A stretch of 64,000 nt of DNA, taken from the NCBI RefSeq assembly GCF_001613325.1, contig NZ_BDCD01000039.1, positions 1-64,000 on the forward strand, read 5' to 3'. Under the pieces are notes generated by a model. That model made no database searches. It worked only from the letters and a program-made list of their open reading frames with translations, and had not been told where the DNA came from. A program made the translations under genes and the position numbers. The stretch comes from Nocardia yamanashiensis NBRC 100130. GTDB taxonomy: Bacteria > Actinomycetota > Actinomycetes > Mycobacteriales > Mycobacteriaceae. Shown here piece by piece: positions 11,470 to 21,610 of the stretch. How positions within the stretch are numbered: position 1 is the first letter of the stretch; the number at the start of each line of letters is the position of its first letter.

Positions 11470-13109
11470 GGGATGAGCTTCCCAGGATTGAGGATGCCCG
11501 CGGGGTCGACCGCGTTTTTCACCGCCCGCAACACCTGAACGCCCAGGTCGCCGATCTCGTCGGTCATCCACGGCCGATGATCCGCGCCGATGGCATGGTG
11601 GTGGGTGATGGTCCCGGACGCCGCCACGATGGCATCGCCCGCGGCCCGCTTCGCCCGCGCCCACTGCGCGATCGGATCCGCGCCCTGCTTGGCGACGATG
11701 GTGAAGTACAGCGACGCCCCGGTCGGATAGGTGTGCGAGATATGGCACATGACCAGCGCCGGCGCCCCGCCCTCGGTGAGCGAATCGACCAGCGCGGCGG
11801 TCACTTTCGCCTTCAGATCGGCCAGATTGGACCAGCTGGTGGCGGTTTCGAGGGTTTCGCAGAGAATCCCGACGTCCAGCAGCGCGTCCCGCAGGTACGG
11901 CGCGGAGAACCGCCCGTGCTCCCACTCGGCGGCGGGCTGTTCGCCCAGCGCGGTGCCGCCGGCGGCCAGCAGCAGGGCGTGCGCTTCGGCGCTGCGCGCG
12001 GCGACGTGCGCGGCGGTGCCCTCGAAGGTGGTGACGGCCAGGCAGCCGCCGACGGCCGCGCCGCCGACGTCTCCGGCGCGGGCCAGGTTGAGCCCGGTTT
12101 CGGCTTCGTCGGACAGTCGCATGACGGTCGGGGCGGCGCCGGTCTGGATGACGGTGCGCAGCGCGTTCGCTCCGGTGGTGAAGTCGGGGAACGACCAGGC
12201 CTGGTAGGCGGTGGTTTCGGGGACCGGGTGCACGCGCAGGGTGACCTCGGTGATGATGCCGAGGGTGCCTTCCGATCCGGAGAACAGCTCGCGCAGATCG
12301 GGTCCGGCGGCGGAGGCGGGTGCGCGGCCCAGGTCGAGAGTGCCGGTGGGCGTGGCGATTCGGAGGCGCTCGATCATGTCGTCGAAGCGGCCGTAGCCGG
12401 CCGAGGCCTGCCCGGAGGACCGGGTGGCGGCGAATCCGCCGATGGTGGCGAACTCGAAGCTCTGCGGGAAGTGCCCGAGCGAAAAGCCCTGCTTGCCAAG
12501 GAGTTCCTCGGCCTGCGGGCCGGACAGCCCCGCGCCGAGGGTGGCGGTGCCGCTGATCGGATCCATTTCGGTGAGGTCGTTCAGCCGCCCCAGATCGATG
12601 GCGATGACGGCGTCGAACGCGCCGCGCACCGGGTCGAGCCCGCCGACGACGCTGGTGCCGCCGCCGAACGGAACCACGGCGATGCGGTTGGCGGAGCAAT
12701 ATTCCAGTAGCGCAAGCACTTCGGCGTGATCGGCGGGGAAGACGACGGCGTCGGGCGCGTCCTGCGTCCCATCGGCCCGGCGGCGCAACAGATCCGGGGT
12801 GGATTTACCGCCCGCGCGAAGCAGCCGATCGCGGTGGCCGATCGAGACGTGCTCCGCTCCGACCACCGCGTCGAGCCCGGCATGCTGGTCCGGAGTGAGC
12901 GCGGAGTCACGCAGCGGCACGTCGCCCTCATCGCGACGGGTCACCGGTTCCCCGGACACCCCGAATACCTGCGCGAGCAGTCCCCGAATCTTGTCCGGCA
13001 ACGGTTTGTGTCCGGACGGGGAGCCCCAGGCGTCCCACACCATACTCGCGCGGACCTGCGGCTCGCCCGGGTTTTCCGTCGATGTGGCTGCTGCTCGTTC
13101 TTCGACCAT
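11466..13109 (-). CDS. FAD-binding oxidase, alkyldihydroxyacetonephosphate synthase-like
   Basis: 547 residues. A PCMH-type FAD domain begins near residue 115 (PDAVVFPADHAEVLALLEYC) and carries VVPFGGGTSVVGG (FAD pyrophosphate loop), GHFPQSFEFATIGGFAATRS and GSEGTLGIITEVTLRVHP. The C-terminal cap includes GTITHHHAIGADHRPW, the His-triplet region characteristic of AGPS-type ether-lipid enzymes. The family includes plant/animal alkylglycerone-phosphate synthases and many bacterial flavoproteins of unknown substrate. Coupling to a lipid kinase and a glycerol-3-phosphate dehydrogenase nearby suggests a glycerol-phosphate or ether-lipid substrate, which is inference. Start ATG 13109 lies 2 bases from the palindromic operator shared with the TetR gene. 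Confidence 0.88.
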   Translation of the reverse strand: MVEERAAATSTENPGEPQVRASMVWDAWGSPSGHKPLPDKIRGLLAQVFGVSGEPVTRRDEGDVPLRDSALTPDQHAGLDAVVGAEHVSIGHRDRLLRAGGKSTPDLLRRRADGTQDAPDAVVFPADHAEVLALLEYCSANRIAVVPFGGGTSVVGGLDPVRGAFDAVIAIDLGRLNDLTEMDPISGTATLGAGLSGPQAEELLGKQGFSLGHFPQSFEFATIGGFAATRSSGQASAGYGRFDDMIERLRIATPTGTLDLGRAPASAAGPDLRELFSGSEGTLGIITEVTLRVHPVPETTAYQAWSFPDFTTGANALRTVIQTGAAPTVMRLSDEAETGLNLARAGDVGGAAVGGCLAVTTFEGTAAHVAARSAEAHALLLAAGGTALGEQPAAEWEHGRFSAPYLRDALLDVGILCETLETATSWSNLADLKAKVTAALVDSLTEGGAPALVMCHISHTYPTGASLYFTIVAKQGADPIAQWARAKRAAGDAIVAASGTITHHHAIGADHRPWMTDEIGDLGVQVLRAVKNAVDPAGILNPGKLIP

Positions 13110-13110
13110 G

Positions 13111-13145
13111 CGTTACAGTCTGACATAGAATGTCAAGTAGTAACG
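13111..13145. promoter_or_regulatory. 35-bp palindromic operator between the flavoprotein and TetR genes
   Basis: CGTTAC-N4-TGACAT-N3-ATGTCA-N4-GTAACG is a perfect two-armed inverted repeat centred at 13128, in the 56-base gap between divergent starts at 13109 and 13166. This is the expected form of a TetR operator, probably for the adjacent TetR protein, and it would control both directions. It argues against translation starting at the in-frame ATG at 13130, which lies inside the palindrome. Confidence 0.85.
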
Positions 13146-13165
13146 AGAACCTAGGTGGTGAGCCC

Positions 13166-13753
13166 ATGACCGAACCATTGTCCGGCGTCGATCAGGCGAT
13201 CCTGAAGGCTGCGCGCGAAGCCGTGATCGAGTTCGGCGTGAAGCGCACCACCCTCACCGAGGTGGCCAAACGGGCCGGGGTCAGCCGCCCGACCGTGTAC
13301 CGCCGCTGGTCCCATACCGGCGCCCTGGTGGCGGATCTGCTGGTGCTGGAACTACGCGAGATCGTCTGGGCAGCGGTCCCCGCGACGGGCCCCAGCCGTA
13401 CCCGCTTGGTCACCGCGGTCACCGAGGCTTCGGCTCGGATGCGCGCGAATCCGGTGTTCGGCAAGATCTTCCGCGCCGACACCGATCTCATGCTCACCTA
13501 CGTCTTCGAACGCCTGGGCCGCAACCAGCGCAAGCTCATCACCCTGTTCACCACCGTCATCCAGGAAGGCCAGCGCGACGGGTCGATTCGCGCCGGCGAA
13601 CCCCGCCACATGGCCACCATGCTGCTGCTGATCACGCAATCAGCGGTGCAATCGGCCGGCACGGTGGCGGATTGGCTGGACGCGGAGCACCTGGATATCG
13701 AGCTCGCGCACGCTGTCGACGCCTACCTGATGCCTTCCGCGACAACGCAATAG
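13166..13753 (+). CDS. TetR family transcriptional regulator
   Basis: 195-residue DNA-binding repressor. The N-terminal helix-turn-helix reads AAREAVIEFGVKRTTLTEVA followed by KRAGVSRPTVYRRWSHTGAL. The C-terminal ligand/dimer domain is all-helical. Start ATG 13166 was chosen over the ATG at 13130 because it has AGGTGG eight bases upstream and because 13130 falls in the operator. It is divergent from the flavoprotein-diacylglycerol kinase pair and upstream of glpD, so it likely controls that lipid/glycerol block. The same regulator position is found in M. tuberculosis (Rv2250c, from memory). Ligand unknown. Confidence 0.92.
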   Translation: MTEPLSGVDQAILKAAREAVIEFGVKRTTLTEVAKRAGVSRPTVYRRWSHTGALVADLLVLELREIVWAAVPATGPSRTRLVTAVTEASARMRANPVFGKIFRADTDLMLTYVFERLGRNQRKLITLFTTVIQEGQRDGSIRAGEPRHMATMLLLITQSAVQSAGTVADWLDAEHLDIELAHAVDAYLMPSATTQ

Positions 13754-13858
13754 ACGTCCACGCCCACTCCGCCGTTGCCGTCATCCCATGACTCCCGGCT
13801 CACGTCCACCTACGACCGTTCTCCACTTGTTTCCGCCCGCTCATCGAAAGGTCCTGCC

Positions 13859-15409
<1,551 letters not shown>

Positions 15410-15457
15410 CGCACCCACCCCAAAAGTGAAACACCAACCCGGGAAAGTGCCCCTCCC

Positions 15458-15650
15458 ATGATCAACGGCACATGAGCGAGGCAACACACCGCCGACCCCC
15501 TCACTCATGTGCCACTCAACCCATTCCCCCCGGTACCTCGGCTCGAAAAGGCGACAACGGCCGGAACGACGCCGGAAGGCGAGGCAACGGCTCCCATCAG
15601 GGGGACCACAGTCGGGGACGGCAGGCGAAGCGACCCCACTATTCCGTCAA
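15458..15650 (+). repeat. ~190-bp dispersed repeat, copy B
   Basis: Inverted partner of 10331-10522. Its left end folds into a long stem (GGCACATGAGCGAG, 15466-15479, against CTCACTCATGTGCC, 15501-15514; one mismatch). It fills the convergent gap between glpD (ends 15409) and the patatin gene (ends 15659), just as copy A fills another convergent gap, so the element may serve as, or insert into, bidirectional terminator regions. Confidence 0.8.
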
Positions 15651-15658
15651 ATCCCTGG

Positions 15659-16498
15659 TTACGCCCACAAGGCAGCGATACGAGCGGCCTCGGACTTGCC
15701 CTGGGCGCGACCACATTCGGCAGCCGGAACCCGAGTGACCGTGTCCAGCGGATTGGTGCCGAACGACGCCAGAGAGGGTTCGTCGGGACGGATCACCTCC
15801 ACCCGAGAGCCGCCCTCACGCAGCGCCGCCACCTCACCCTCCAGGAACACATCCGGATTGGCCGCGATGATGAGGATGCGCTCCGCACCGGTGGCGTAGT
15901 CCGAGTTCGTCGAGGTCCGGACGCCGCCGTCCACGTACCGGGTGCCCTCCAGCGACACCGGCGGCCAGACCATCGGGACGGCGGAACTGGCCGCCACGGC
16001 ATCGATCAACGCGACACCGGAGTTGCGGTCGAAGGCCCGGGCCGCGCCGTCGGCGGCGTCCACGGCAATGACCAGCAGGTCGCGATCCGGCCAATCATGA
16101 ACGGGAAGGCGGGATTCGATGACGGCGCGACGCTGGGCCTCCGGGATGGTGTCGGCATCCAGGGCCGCCGCGGCCAGGCGACGGCTGATCTCGACCGGAT
16201 CGCCCGGCGCCTGTTCGGCGATGGCGCTCCACACCGCGACCATCAGGGTGAGCGGATCCCCGGGCGGCACGATCTCATGGCTCTGCAAAGCCGGATCGAC
16301 CTGGCGCGCGAACAATTCGGCGAAGCTCAGCCCACTGCTCAACTGCACGGCCACATTCGAGCCCGCCGAGGTGCCGAGCAACAGATCCGCACCGCGGACA
16401 TCGACACCGGCATCCGCGAGGCCCACGACAATGCCGGTCTCCCAAGCGATCCCGGCCACTCCCCCGCCGCCCAGCACCAATGCCCGCTCGTGCGCCAT
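15659..16498 (-). CDS. patatin-like phospholipase
   Basis: 279-residue predicted lipid acyl hydrolase with the Ser-Asp dyad of the patatin fold. The oxyanion loop is VLGGGGVAGIAWETGI at residue ~8, the nucleophile elbow is LLGTSAGSNVAVQ (Ser near residue 45), and the catalytic Asp is in RYVDGGVRTSTNSD (DGG, near residue 190). Start at ATG 16498 is preferred because GGAG precedes it by about seven bases; an in-frame start at 16531 is possible. No signal peptide. Substrate unknown; its place near a lipid kinase hints at phospholipid turnover. Confidence 0.9.
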   Translation of the reverse strand: MAHERALVLGGGGVAGIAWETGIVVGLADAGVDVRGADLLLGTSAGSNVAVQLSSGLSFAELFARQVDPALQSHEIVPPGDPLTLMVAVWSAIAEQAPGDPVEISRRLAAAALDADTIPEAQRRAVIESRLPVHDWPDRDLLVIAVDAADGAARAFDRNSGVALIDAVAASSAVPMVWPPVSLEGTRYVDGGVRTSTNSDYATGAERILIIAANPDVFLEGEVAALREGGSRVEVIRPDEPSLASFGTNPLDTVTRVPAAECGRAQGKSEAARIAALWA

Positions 16499-16560
16499 GC
16501 TCGCTCCACTCCGCTCGGAAAGACCTGTCATCCGAATCTAGCGCGAGCCCCCGACAACGC

Positions 16561-16992
16561 TCACCCGAAGACGTTGCAGCCCGATCCGGTGCTCAACCCC
16601 GTACCGGCCGTGACATCGACATACGGGAACACCTCGGTACCCGCCCGGTTCTGCTGGAAGATCTGCAACCGATGCGCGCCGGTCGTGGCCGGCTTCCACT
16701 GCGCCTGCGCCAGCCCGCCCGACGGATACGCCCACGCGAACGGCACCGCATTGTCGTAGAAGATCACCGGCGTGGACGGGTCGTCCACATAGCCGTTGAC
16801 GGTGTAGGAACAGCCCGTCCCGTAATTGGTGGCCGACCCGAACGAAATCCCCGGTTCCACCCCGACCCGGGTCCCCGTGGCGGCGGCCGGTCCCGCCGAG
16901 ACGGTGAGCGCCGCCGCGGCCAGCCCCACGGCGATAGCGAACGAACGAGCCCCGGTGGTGCGGCCCGCGGTACCGATGATCGTGCCCATCAT
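16561..16992 (-). CDS. secreted protein, unknown function
   Basis: 143 residues. The signal peptide spans the N-terminal ~38 residues (SFAIAVGLAAAALTVSAGPA then AAA). The mature protein is about 105 residues, aromatic/Gly-rich, with two Cys (TGCSYTVNGYVDD and GSGCNVFG at the very end) that could form a disulfide. It contains an Ig-like strand pattern such as VIFYDNAVPFAWAYP and GAHRLQIFQQN. AGGA lies about seven bases before ATG 16992. Similar short exported proteins are common in nocardiae; no function assigned. Confidence 0.75.
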   Translation of the reverse strand: MMGTIIGTAGRTTGARSFAIAVGLAAAALTVSAGPAAATGTRVGVEPGISFGSATNYGTGCSYTVNGYVDDPSTPVIFYDNAVPFAWAYPSGGLAQAQWKPATTGAHRLQIFQQNRAGTEVFPYVDVTAGTGLSTGSGCNVFG

Positions 16993-17189
16993 GATTCGGT
17001 CCTAATCCGTACTGCCGGAGCCGGGTGCACCGGCACGATCCTCCGATCCTCACCCCCGCCGCCCGATCCCGCTACGCATTACCCCAATTCCGTCGCCCGT
17101 GTCGGATTCGCGGGCGGAGCGCTGCGCCGAGCGGGCCGGGCGTCCTATGCTGGGCTGCGACGTTGTGAGCGCCGGCAAAGGAGGCGCCC

Positions 17190-18521
17190 ATGGGGCGGAT
17201 TCCGACCACAGTCACGCTGGTCCGAGGGGAGGGCCTGGTCGCCAGATTCGGGAATGTGATCATTCTGGTCTCCGGTGAAAGTCCTTCCACCGAGCGGATT
17301 CTCGGTGCGGCCGAGACAGCCGCCAAGTCCGGCGATCCCGGCGTGGCGATCGCACAGCGGCTGGCCGCGACCGTGTTCAGCGGCGGTTCCGCGCACCCGC
17401 CCGATTTCGGGGTGATCGCACCGACCGCCGGAGGCCTGCTGGTGCTGCTGCGCGGCCCGATCCGCGCCCTGGTCAACGGCCCCGAAGGCACCCGCCAATG
17501 GTCCGGCGAACGCGCCATGACCTGGGCCGACGAAATCATCCGCGACCCGATCCGCCGCCTCACCGTGGCTCCCGACGGCGTCGCCACCACCGAGATCCCG
17601 CACACCGATCTGCGCTCCGGCGTGGTCCCCGCCGGCGGTTTCATCGTGCTCGCCCCGCCCCGGGGCGTCAGCGCCGCGCCCAGCTCCACCACCGGTGTCC
17701 TGAAGCAGCCCGATCTCCCCGACGCGGGCGTGCACCATTCCGACGCGGCCGCTCGCACCGCCGACGCCCCCGGCAGCCATCCCGGCCCGCCGGTCCGGCG
17801 CGAGGCGCCGGAGTCTCCGGCGCATCCGGGTGGGCAGCGGCGCACGCCAGCGCGCGCAGCCACGGAGGACCGGCCGCAGGATGGCGTGACGGACAAGAAC
17901 GAGGCAGCGGATGTGCTGGCCAAGCGCACCCGGGCGACCCAGCCCGGAGTGGGATCCGCGCCGGAGACGCAGGTGATTCCCGAAGTTGATCCGGTTGCCG
18001 CGGCCGCTCCGGATATGCGGAAGGGGGCGAAAGCGGGACAGCGCGAGGATGATTCGGCCCGGCCTGGGAAGCGTGCCGATCGTCCGGATCCGGCCGATCA
18101 ACCGCCGACCGCCGCCTTCGACGCGAGCGCGGCGGCAGCCGAGGAAGCGCCGCCGGAAACGAGCGCGATGCCCGCCGCGGTAGGGGTGCTGGGTTCACCG
18201 GAGGGCGCGGTGTATCCGCTGGACCGGCCCTATGTGCTCGGGCGGGATCCGATGATCGACGAGTCGGTGCGGCGGGCGGTGGCTTCGCCGATCGTGATCC
18301 CGCGCGACCGGCATGTGTCGCGGGTGCATGCCTATCTGTCGGTGGAGGCCGGGAAGGTCCTGGTCCGGGATGCTTCCACGCCGGGCGGCACGTTCGTCGC
18401 CGCGCCCGGTGCGCAGGATTGGATCCGGGTGGGTCAGAAGGCCACCGAATTGCCGCCCGGCTGGAGCTTGCGGATCGGCGAGCGAGTGTTCACCTTCCGG
18501 GCGGAACCATTGCGGCGGTGA
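17190..18521 (+). CDS. FHA-domain protein with novel N-terminal domain
   Basis: 443 residues; ATG 17190 has AGGAGG six bases upstream. Residues ~1-155 form a compact domain I do not recognise (VTLVRGEGLVARFGNVIILV, GVIAPTAGGLLVLLRGPIRA, RQWSGERAMTWADEIIRDP). Residues ~160-325 are a charged, Pro/Ala-rich linker. Residues ~330-443 are an FHA domain: YVLGRDPMID, then IPRDRHVSRVHAYL (Arg and Ser-Arg-x-His core), then PGGTFVAA and a final LRIGERVFTF strand. FHA domains bind phosphothreonine. Its 3' end overlaps the 3' end of the convergent FHA-redox gene by 32 bases, which ties it to the kinase operon. Cytoplasmic; probably a reader or adaptor of the neighbouring kinase. Confidence 0.85.
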   Translation: MGRIPTTVTLVRGEGLVARFGNVIILVSGESPSTERILGAAETAAKSGDPGVAIAQRLAATVFSGGSAHPPDFGVIAPTAGGLLVLLRGPIRALVNGPEGTRQWSGERAMTWADEIIRDPIRRLTVAPDGVATTEIPHTDLRSGVVPAGGFIVLAPPRGVSAAPSSTTGVLKQPDLPDAGVHHSDAAARTADAPGSHPGPPVRREAPESPAHPGGQRRTPARAATEDRPQDGVTDKNEAADVLAKRTRATQPGVGSAPETQVIPEVDPVAAAAPDMRKGAKAGQREDDSARPGKRADRPDPADQPPTAAFDASAAAAEEAPPETSAMPAAVGVLGSPEGAVYPLDRPYVLGRDPMIDESVRRAVASPIVIPRDRHVSRVHAYLSVEAGKVLVRDASTPGGTFVAAPGAQDWIRVGQKATELPPGWSLRIGERVFTFRAEPLRR

Positions 18522-21500
18522 GGTTTTCGCCGGCGAGCGCCGACCAGTCGCCGGCGTGCAGATCGGCCAGCGACCACGGGGAGATGCGCAGGCGAGCGCG
18601 GACCGCTTGCTGGGCCGCCGCGACATCGGCGGGGTGATGGCCGAGCACGGTCGCGCCGACCACGTATTCACCGGAGAGGATGAGCCGCCGATACGAGTGC
18701 TCGGACGGGCGGTCGATGACGATCACCCGGTCGCGCGGTCCCGGCTCGGACCGGCCGATGGTGAACAGTTCCAGCCCGACGCCCTTGAGGATGGTGGCGG
18801 GCGTTTCCGCGCTGAGCACCTGGTCACCGCCGAGCGCATTGACGGCGGCAGCCTGCGCTTGTTCGGCCGCGATCGGCCACAGCCCCAATACGCGGTCCCG
18901 ATGTTCGGCCACATCACCGGCCGCGTACACGTCCGGCGCGCTGGTGCGCATCCGGTCGTCGACCAGGATCCCGCGTCCCACCGCCAATCCCGCGCGCCGG
19001 GCCAGCTCGATATCGGGCCGGATGCCGGTGGCGGTCAGGAACACCTCGCACGGCACGGTCGTACCGTCCTTCAAGACCGCGGCGCGTACTCCGGGATCGC
19101 CGGTCAGCCGGGCGGTTTCGGCCCGATGCCGCACCTCGATCCCGCGCCGGACGAAATGCCCCAGCACGATGGCGGAGCAGCGTGGATCGAGCTGCTTGCT
19201 CAACAGCCGCTCGCCGCGTTCCAGCACCGTCACCCGAAGTCCCAGCTGGTGCAAGGCGAATGCGGCTTCGAGACCGAGCAGGCCGCCGCCCGCCACCACC
19301 GCGCGAGTGCAGCCGCGCTGCTGGGCGTAGGCGCGAATCCGGAGCGCGTCGCCCGCCTCGCGGAGCACGAAACTACCCGGCCTGCGCAGTCCTTCGATAT
19401 CGGGCAATGCGGCGCCCGCGCCCATGGCGAGAATCAGCCGGTCGTACGGCAGCACTTCCCCGGTGCCGAGCCGCACCCGCCGCGCCCGGGTATCCAGCGT
19501 GGTGGCAAGGGTATTGAGCCACGGTGTGATGCGGTGCTCCTCGTACCAGTTCTCCGGCAGCAGATGCAGGCCCTGCATGGCGGATCGGCCGTAGACCAGC
19601 CGGGAGATGCCCATGCGGTTGTAGAAGTCGTGCGCTTCCCGCCCCACCAGGTGGATTTCGCACTCCGGGTGGCCGCGCCGGAGGAAATCGGCGGCGGTGA
19701 CACCGGCGATGCCATTGCCGACGACGACCACGCTCACCAGGGAGCGATCGAAATGCACCGGGGTGTCGGTGTTTCCGCTGCCCGGCTGCAGCGTGAGCGC
19801 GACTTCGACATCGCCGCCGGTCACCCGCGCACAGCAGGCCATGCGGGTGTTGTCGGCGAAACCCAAGCGGCGCAGGGTGTTCCGTTCGTCCGCGGTCGGT
19901 TCGCACAGGTTGTCCGCACCGCCGAGCACCGCGACCGGGTCCGCGCCGCACACGCCCATCCGGCAGCCCGCTTCCAATGGCAGGGCGCCGTGTTCGGCGA
20001 TGTCGAGCAGGCTCATGCCCAGGTCGGCGGGGATTCGTGTGGGTCCGGGTTCGAACAGCACCGAAGCCGGTGCGGTGATGAGGTTTCGGGGCGCAGGGCG
20101 GGTGCGCGGGAAGGGCAGCAGGACGGGAGCGGTGCGGGTGCCGGTGTGCTGAGCGTATTGGAGGGCGGTGATCTGGGTGCGCGCCAGCCAGATCAGGGTG
20201 GCGATGAATACCGCACCGCTGATCAACCAGTGCAACCAGGAGGCGGCGATGCCGGTGATGGTGGTGAACGCGCCCGCCAGGACCGATCCGGCGAACCAAT
20301 AGAAGATGTCCAGGGCCGCAACCGAATACCCCGCCGTGAGCAGGGCCGGGCTGAGGTCGGTCAGGGACTCCAGGGCGAAGTACACGCCGACGGCCGCCAG
20401 CATGGCGATGCCGAGCACCGCGTAGCGCTGCACGATCGACAGTTCGGGATGACCTGTGACGGTGAAGAATCCGAGCACGAACCCGGGTAGCGCGGCGGCG
20501 AACAGTTTGCGCGGGGCGCTCCAGCCGCGATCGGTATCGGCCAGATCGGCGAGGTAGGCGGCGCGGGGTTTGTAGTCGTAGCAGTTCTTGGCGCAACCGA
20601 CACAGGGGCGGCAGTGATTGTTGGCGACGGTGACGAAAGGCGTTCGGCCATAAGCACGTTGCAGCGGGAACAGCGGGCAGATGGTGCTGCACCAGCCGCT
20701 CTTGCCTTTGAACGCGACTCCGCCGGTGAATGCCGCGAGAGCGACCAGGGCCAGCACCGCTGCGGTCGCGACGCCGCTGCGATCCAGACCGGCGAGCCGG
20801 GAACCCGCGATGCCGAAGAACAGGGCTACGGCCAGCAGGAATCCACGCTCGCGGATCCAGCGGGGCGCGGTGGCGGCGCGGGTGAAACCCAGCAGGCGGG
20901 GCAGCTGATTGGTGGCGGCGAGCGGGCAGACATTGCGCCACAGGCCCGGTGCGAACAGGAACAGGCCCGGGAGCAGGGGGACGATCACCTGGAACATGAC
21001 GAACAGCCCACCGGCCGGGCGCACCAGCAAGGCGATGATCAATGCCAGGTAGATGGCCATGCTGCCCACCCGCACCACCTGCCAGAACCGCAGCGGGATA
21101 TGCGAGGGCAGTTCGGTGAAGACAGGGAACAGATTCCGCTGCCCGGTCGAATCGATGCCTAACAGCCGTTCAGCCCACACCACAGCCGCCGATGGAGCCG
21201 TCTCACCCGGCGGCGGTGGCGGAGCATCGGCCGATTCGGGCATGAGATTCGTTGCGGCACTGGTGTAATCGGTCGGCTCATGGTCGGGCGTGCGCAGCAC
21301 GATGATCTCGCTACGCCCCAGCCGCAGCACATCCCCCGTCGCCAGCACCTGCCGCCCGTCCAACGGCACCCCGTTCACGGTGGTCCCGTTGCGGCTCCCC
21401 AAATCCACCGCCGACAAGGCCGTGGGCGATGGCACCAGCCGCAGATGCTGCCGCGAAACACCGTCATCGGCAAGCACTTCCCCGCCCCGACCGCGCCCGA

Positions 21501-21579
21501 ACAGCACCGGCCCGTCGAGCACCAGCCGCCGCACCGGCCGGCCCCATTCCCTGATCTCGATCAGCGGCTGCCCAGCCAT
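18490..21579 (-). CDS. FHA / membrane Fe-S / ferredoxin / FAD-NAD oxidoreductase fusion
   Basis: 1029 residues from ATG 21579. (1) FHA domain, residues ~20-95 (LFGRGRGG, DDGVSRQHLRL, GSRNGTTVNG). (2) Polytopic membrane module ~165-470, with NapH/CcoG-like cysteines: C218, C297, C301 and the 4Fe-4S loop CRPCVGCAKNC (323-333). (3) Plant-type ferredoxin domain ~515-600 (AGCRMGVCGADPV, C539/C544; the usual third Cys is Asp547; C559 and C582/C583 follow). (4) NirB/rubredoxin-reductase-like FAD-NAD domain ~615-995 (VVGNGIAGVTAA, VVAGGGLLGLEAA, VYAAGDVAEH). It can carry electrons from NAD(P)H via FAD and 2Fe-2S to a membrane 4Fe-4S centre. The FHA head suggests control by the kinase 31 bases upstream in the operon. 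Confidence 0.88.
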   Translation of the reverse strand: MAGQPLIEIREWGRPVRRLVLDGPVLFGRGRGGEVLADDGVSRQHLRLVPSPTALSAVDLGSRNGTTVNGVPLDGRQVLATGDVLRLGRSEIIVLRTPDHEPTDYTSAATNLMPESADAPPPPPGETAPSAAVVWAERLLGIDSTGQRNLFPVFTELPSHIPLRFWQVVRVGSMAIYLALIIALLVRPAGGLFVMFQVIVPLLPGLFLFAPGLWRNVCPLAATNQLPRLLGFTRAATAPRWIRERGFLLAVALFFGIAGSRLAGLDRSGVATAAVLALVALAAFTGGVAFKGKSGWCSTICPLFPLQRAYGRTPFVTVANNHCRPCVGCAKNCYDYKPRAAYLADLADTDRGWSAPRKLFAAALPGFVLGFFTVTGHPELSIVQRYAVLGIAMLAAVGVYFALESLTDLSPALLTAGYSVAALDIFYWFAGSVLAGAFTTITGIAASWLHWLISGAVFIATLIWLARTQITALQYAQHTGTRTAPVLLPFPRTRPAPRNLITAPASVLFEPGPTRIPADLGMSLLDIAEHGALPLEAGCRMGVCGADPVAVLGGADNLCEPTADERNTLRRLGFADNTRMACCARVTGGDVEVALTLQPGSGNTDTPVHFDRSLVSVVVVGNGIAGVTAADFLRRGHPECEIHLVGREAHDFYNRMGISRLVYGRSAMQGLHLLPENWYEEHRITPWLNTLATTLDTRARRVRLGTGEVLPYDRLILAMGAGAALPDIEGLRRPGSFVLREAGDALRIRAYAQQRGCTRAVVAGGGLLGLEAAFALHQLGLRVTVLERGERLLSKQLDPRCSAIVLGHFVRRGIEVRHRAETARLTGDPGVRAAVLKDGTTVPCEVFLTATGIRPDIELARRAGLAVGRGILVDDRMRTSAPDVYAAGDVAEHRDRVLGLWPIAAEQAQAAAVNALGGDQVLSAETPATILKGVGLELFTIGRSEPGPRDRVIVIDRPSEHSYRRLILSGEYVVGATVLGHHPADVAAAQQAVRARLRISPWSLADLHAGDWSALAGENLTAAMVPPGR

Positions 21580-21610
21580 ATCCCCGCCTGCCTCTCCACG
21601 TCCCGACCGG

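Noticed and set aside
13130..13165. Earlier TetR start at ATG 13130
   Set aside because: It lies inside the palindromic operator and has no ribosome site; ATG 13166 has AGGTGG.
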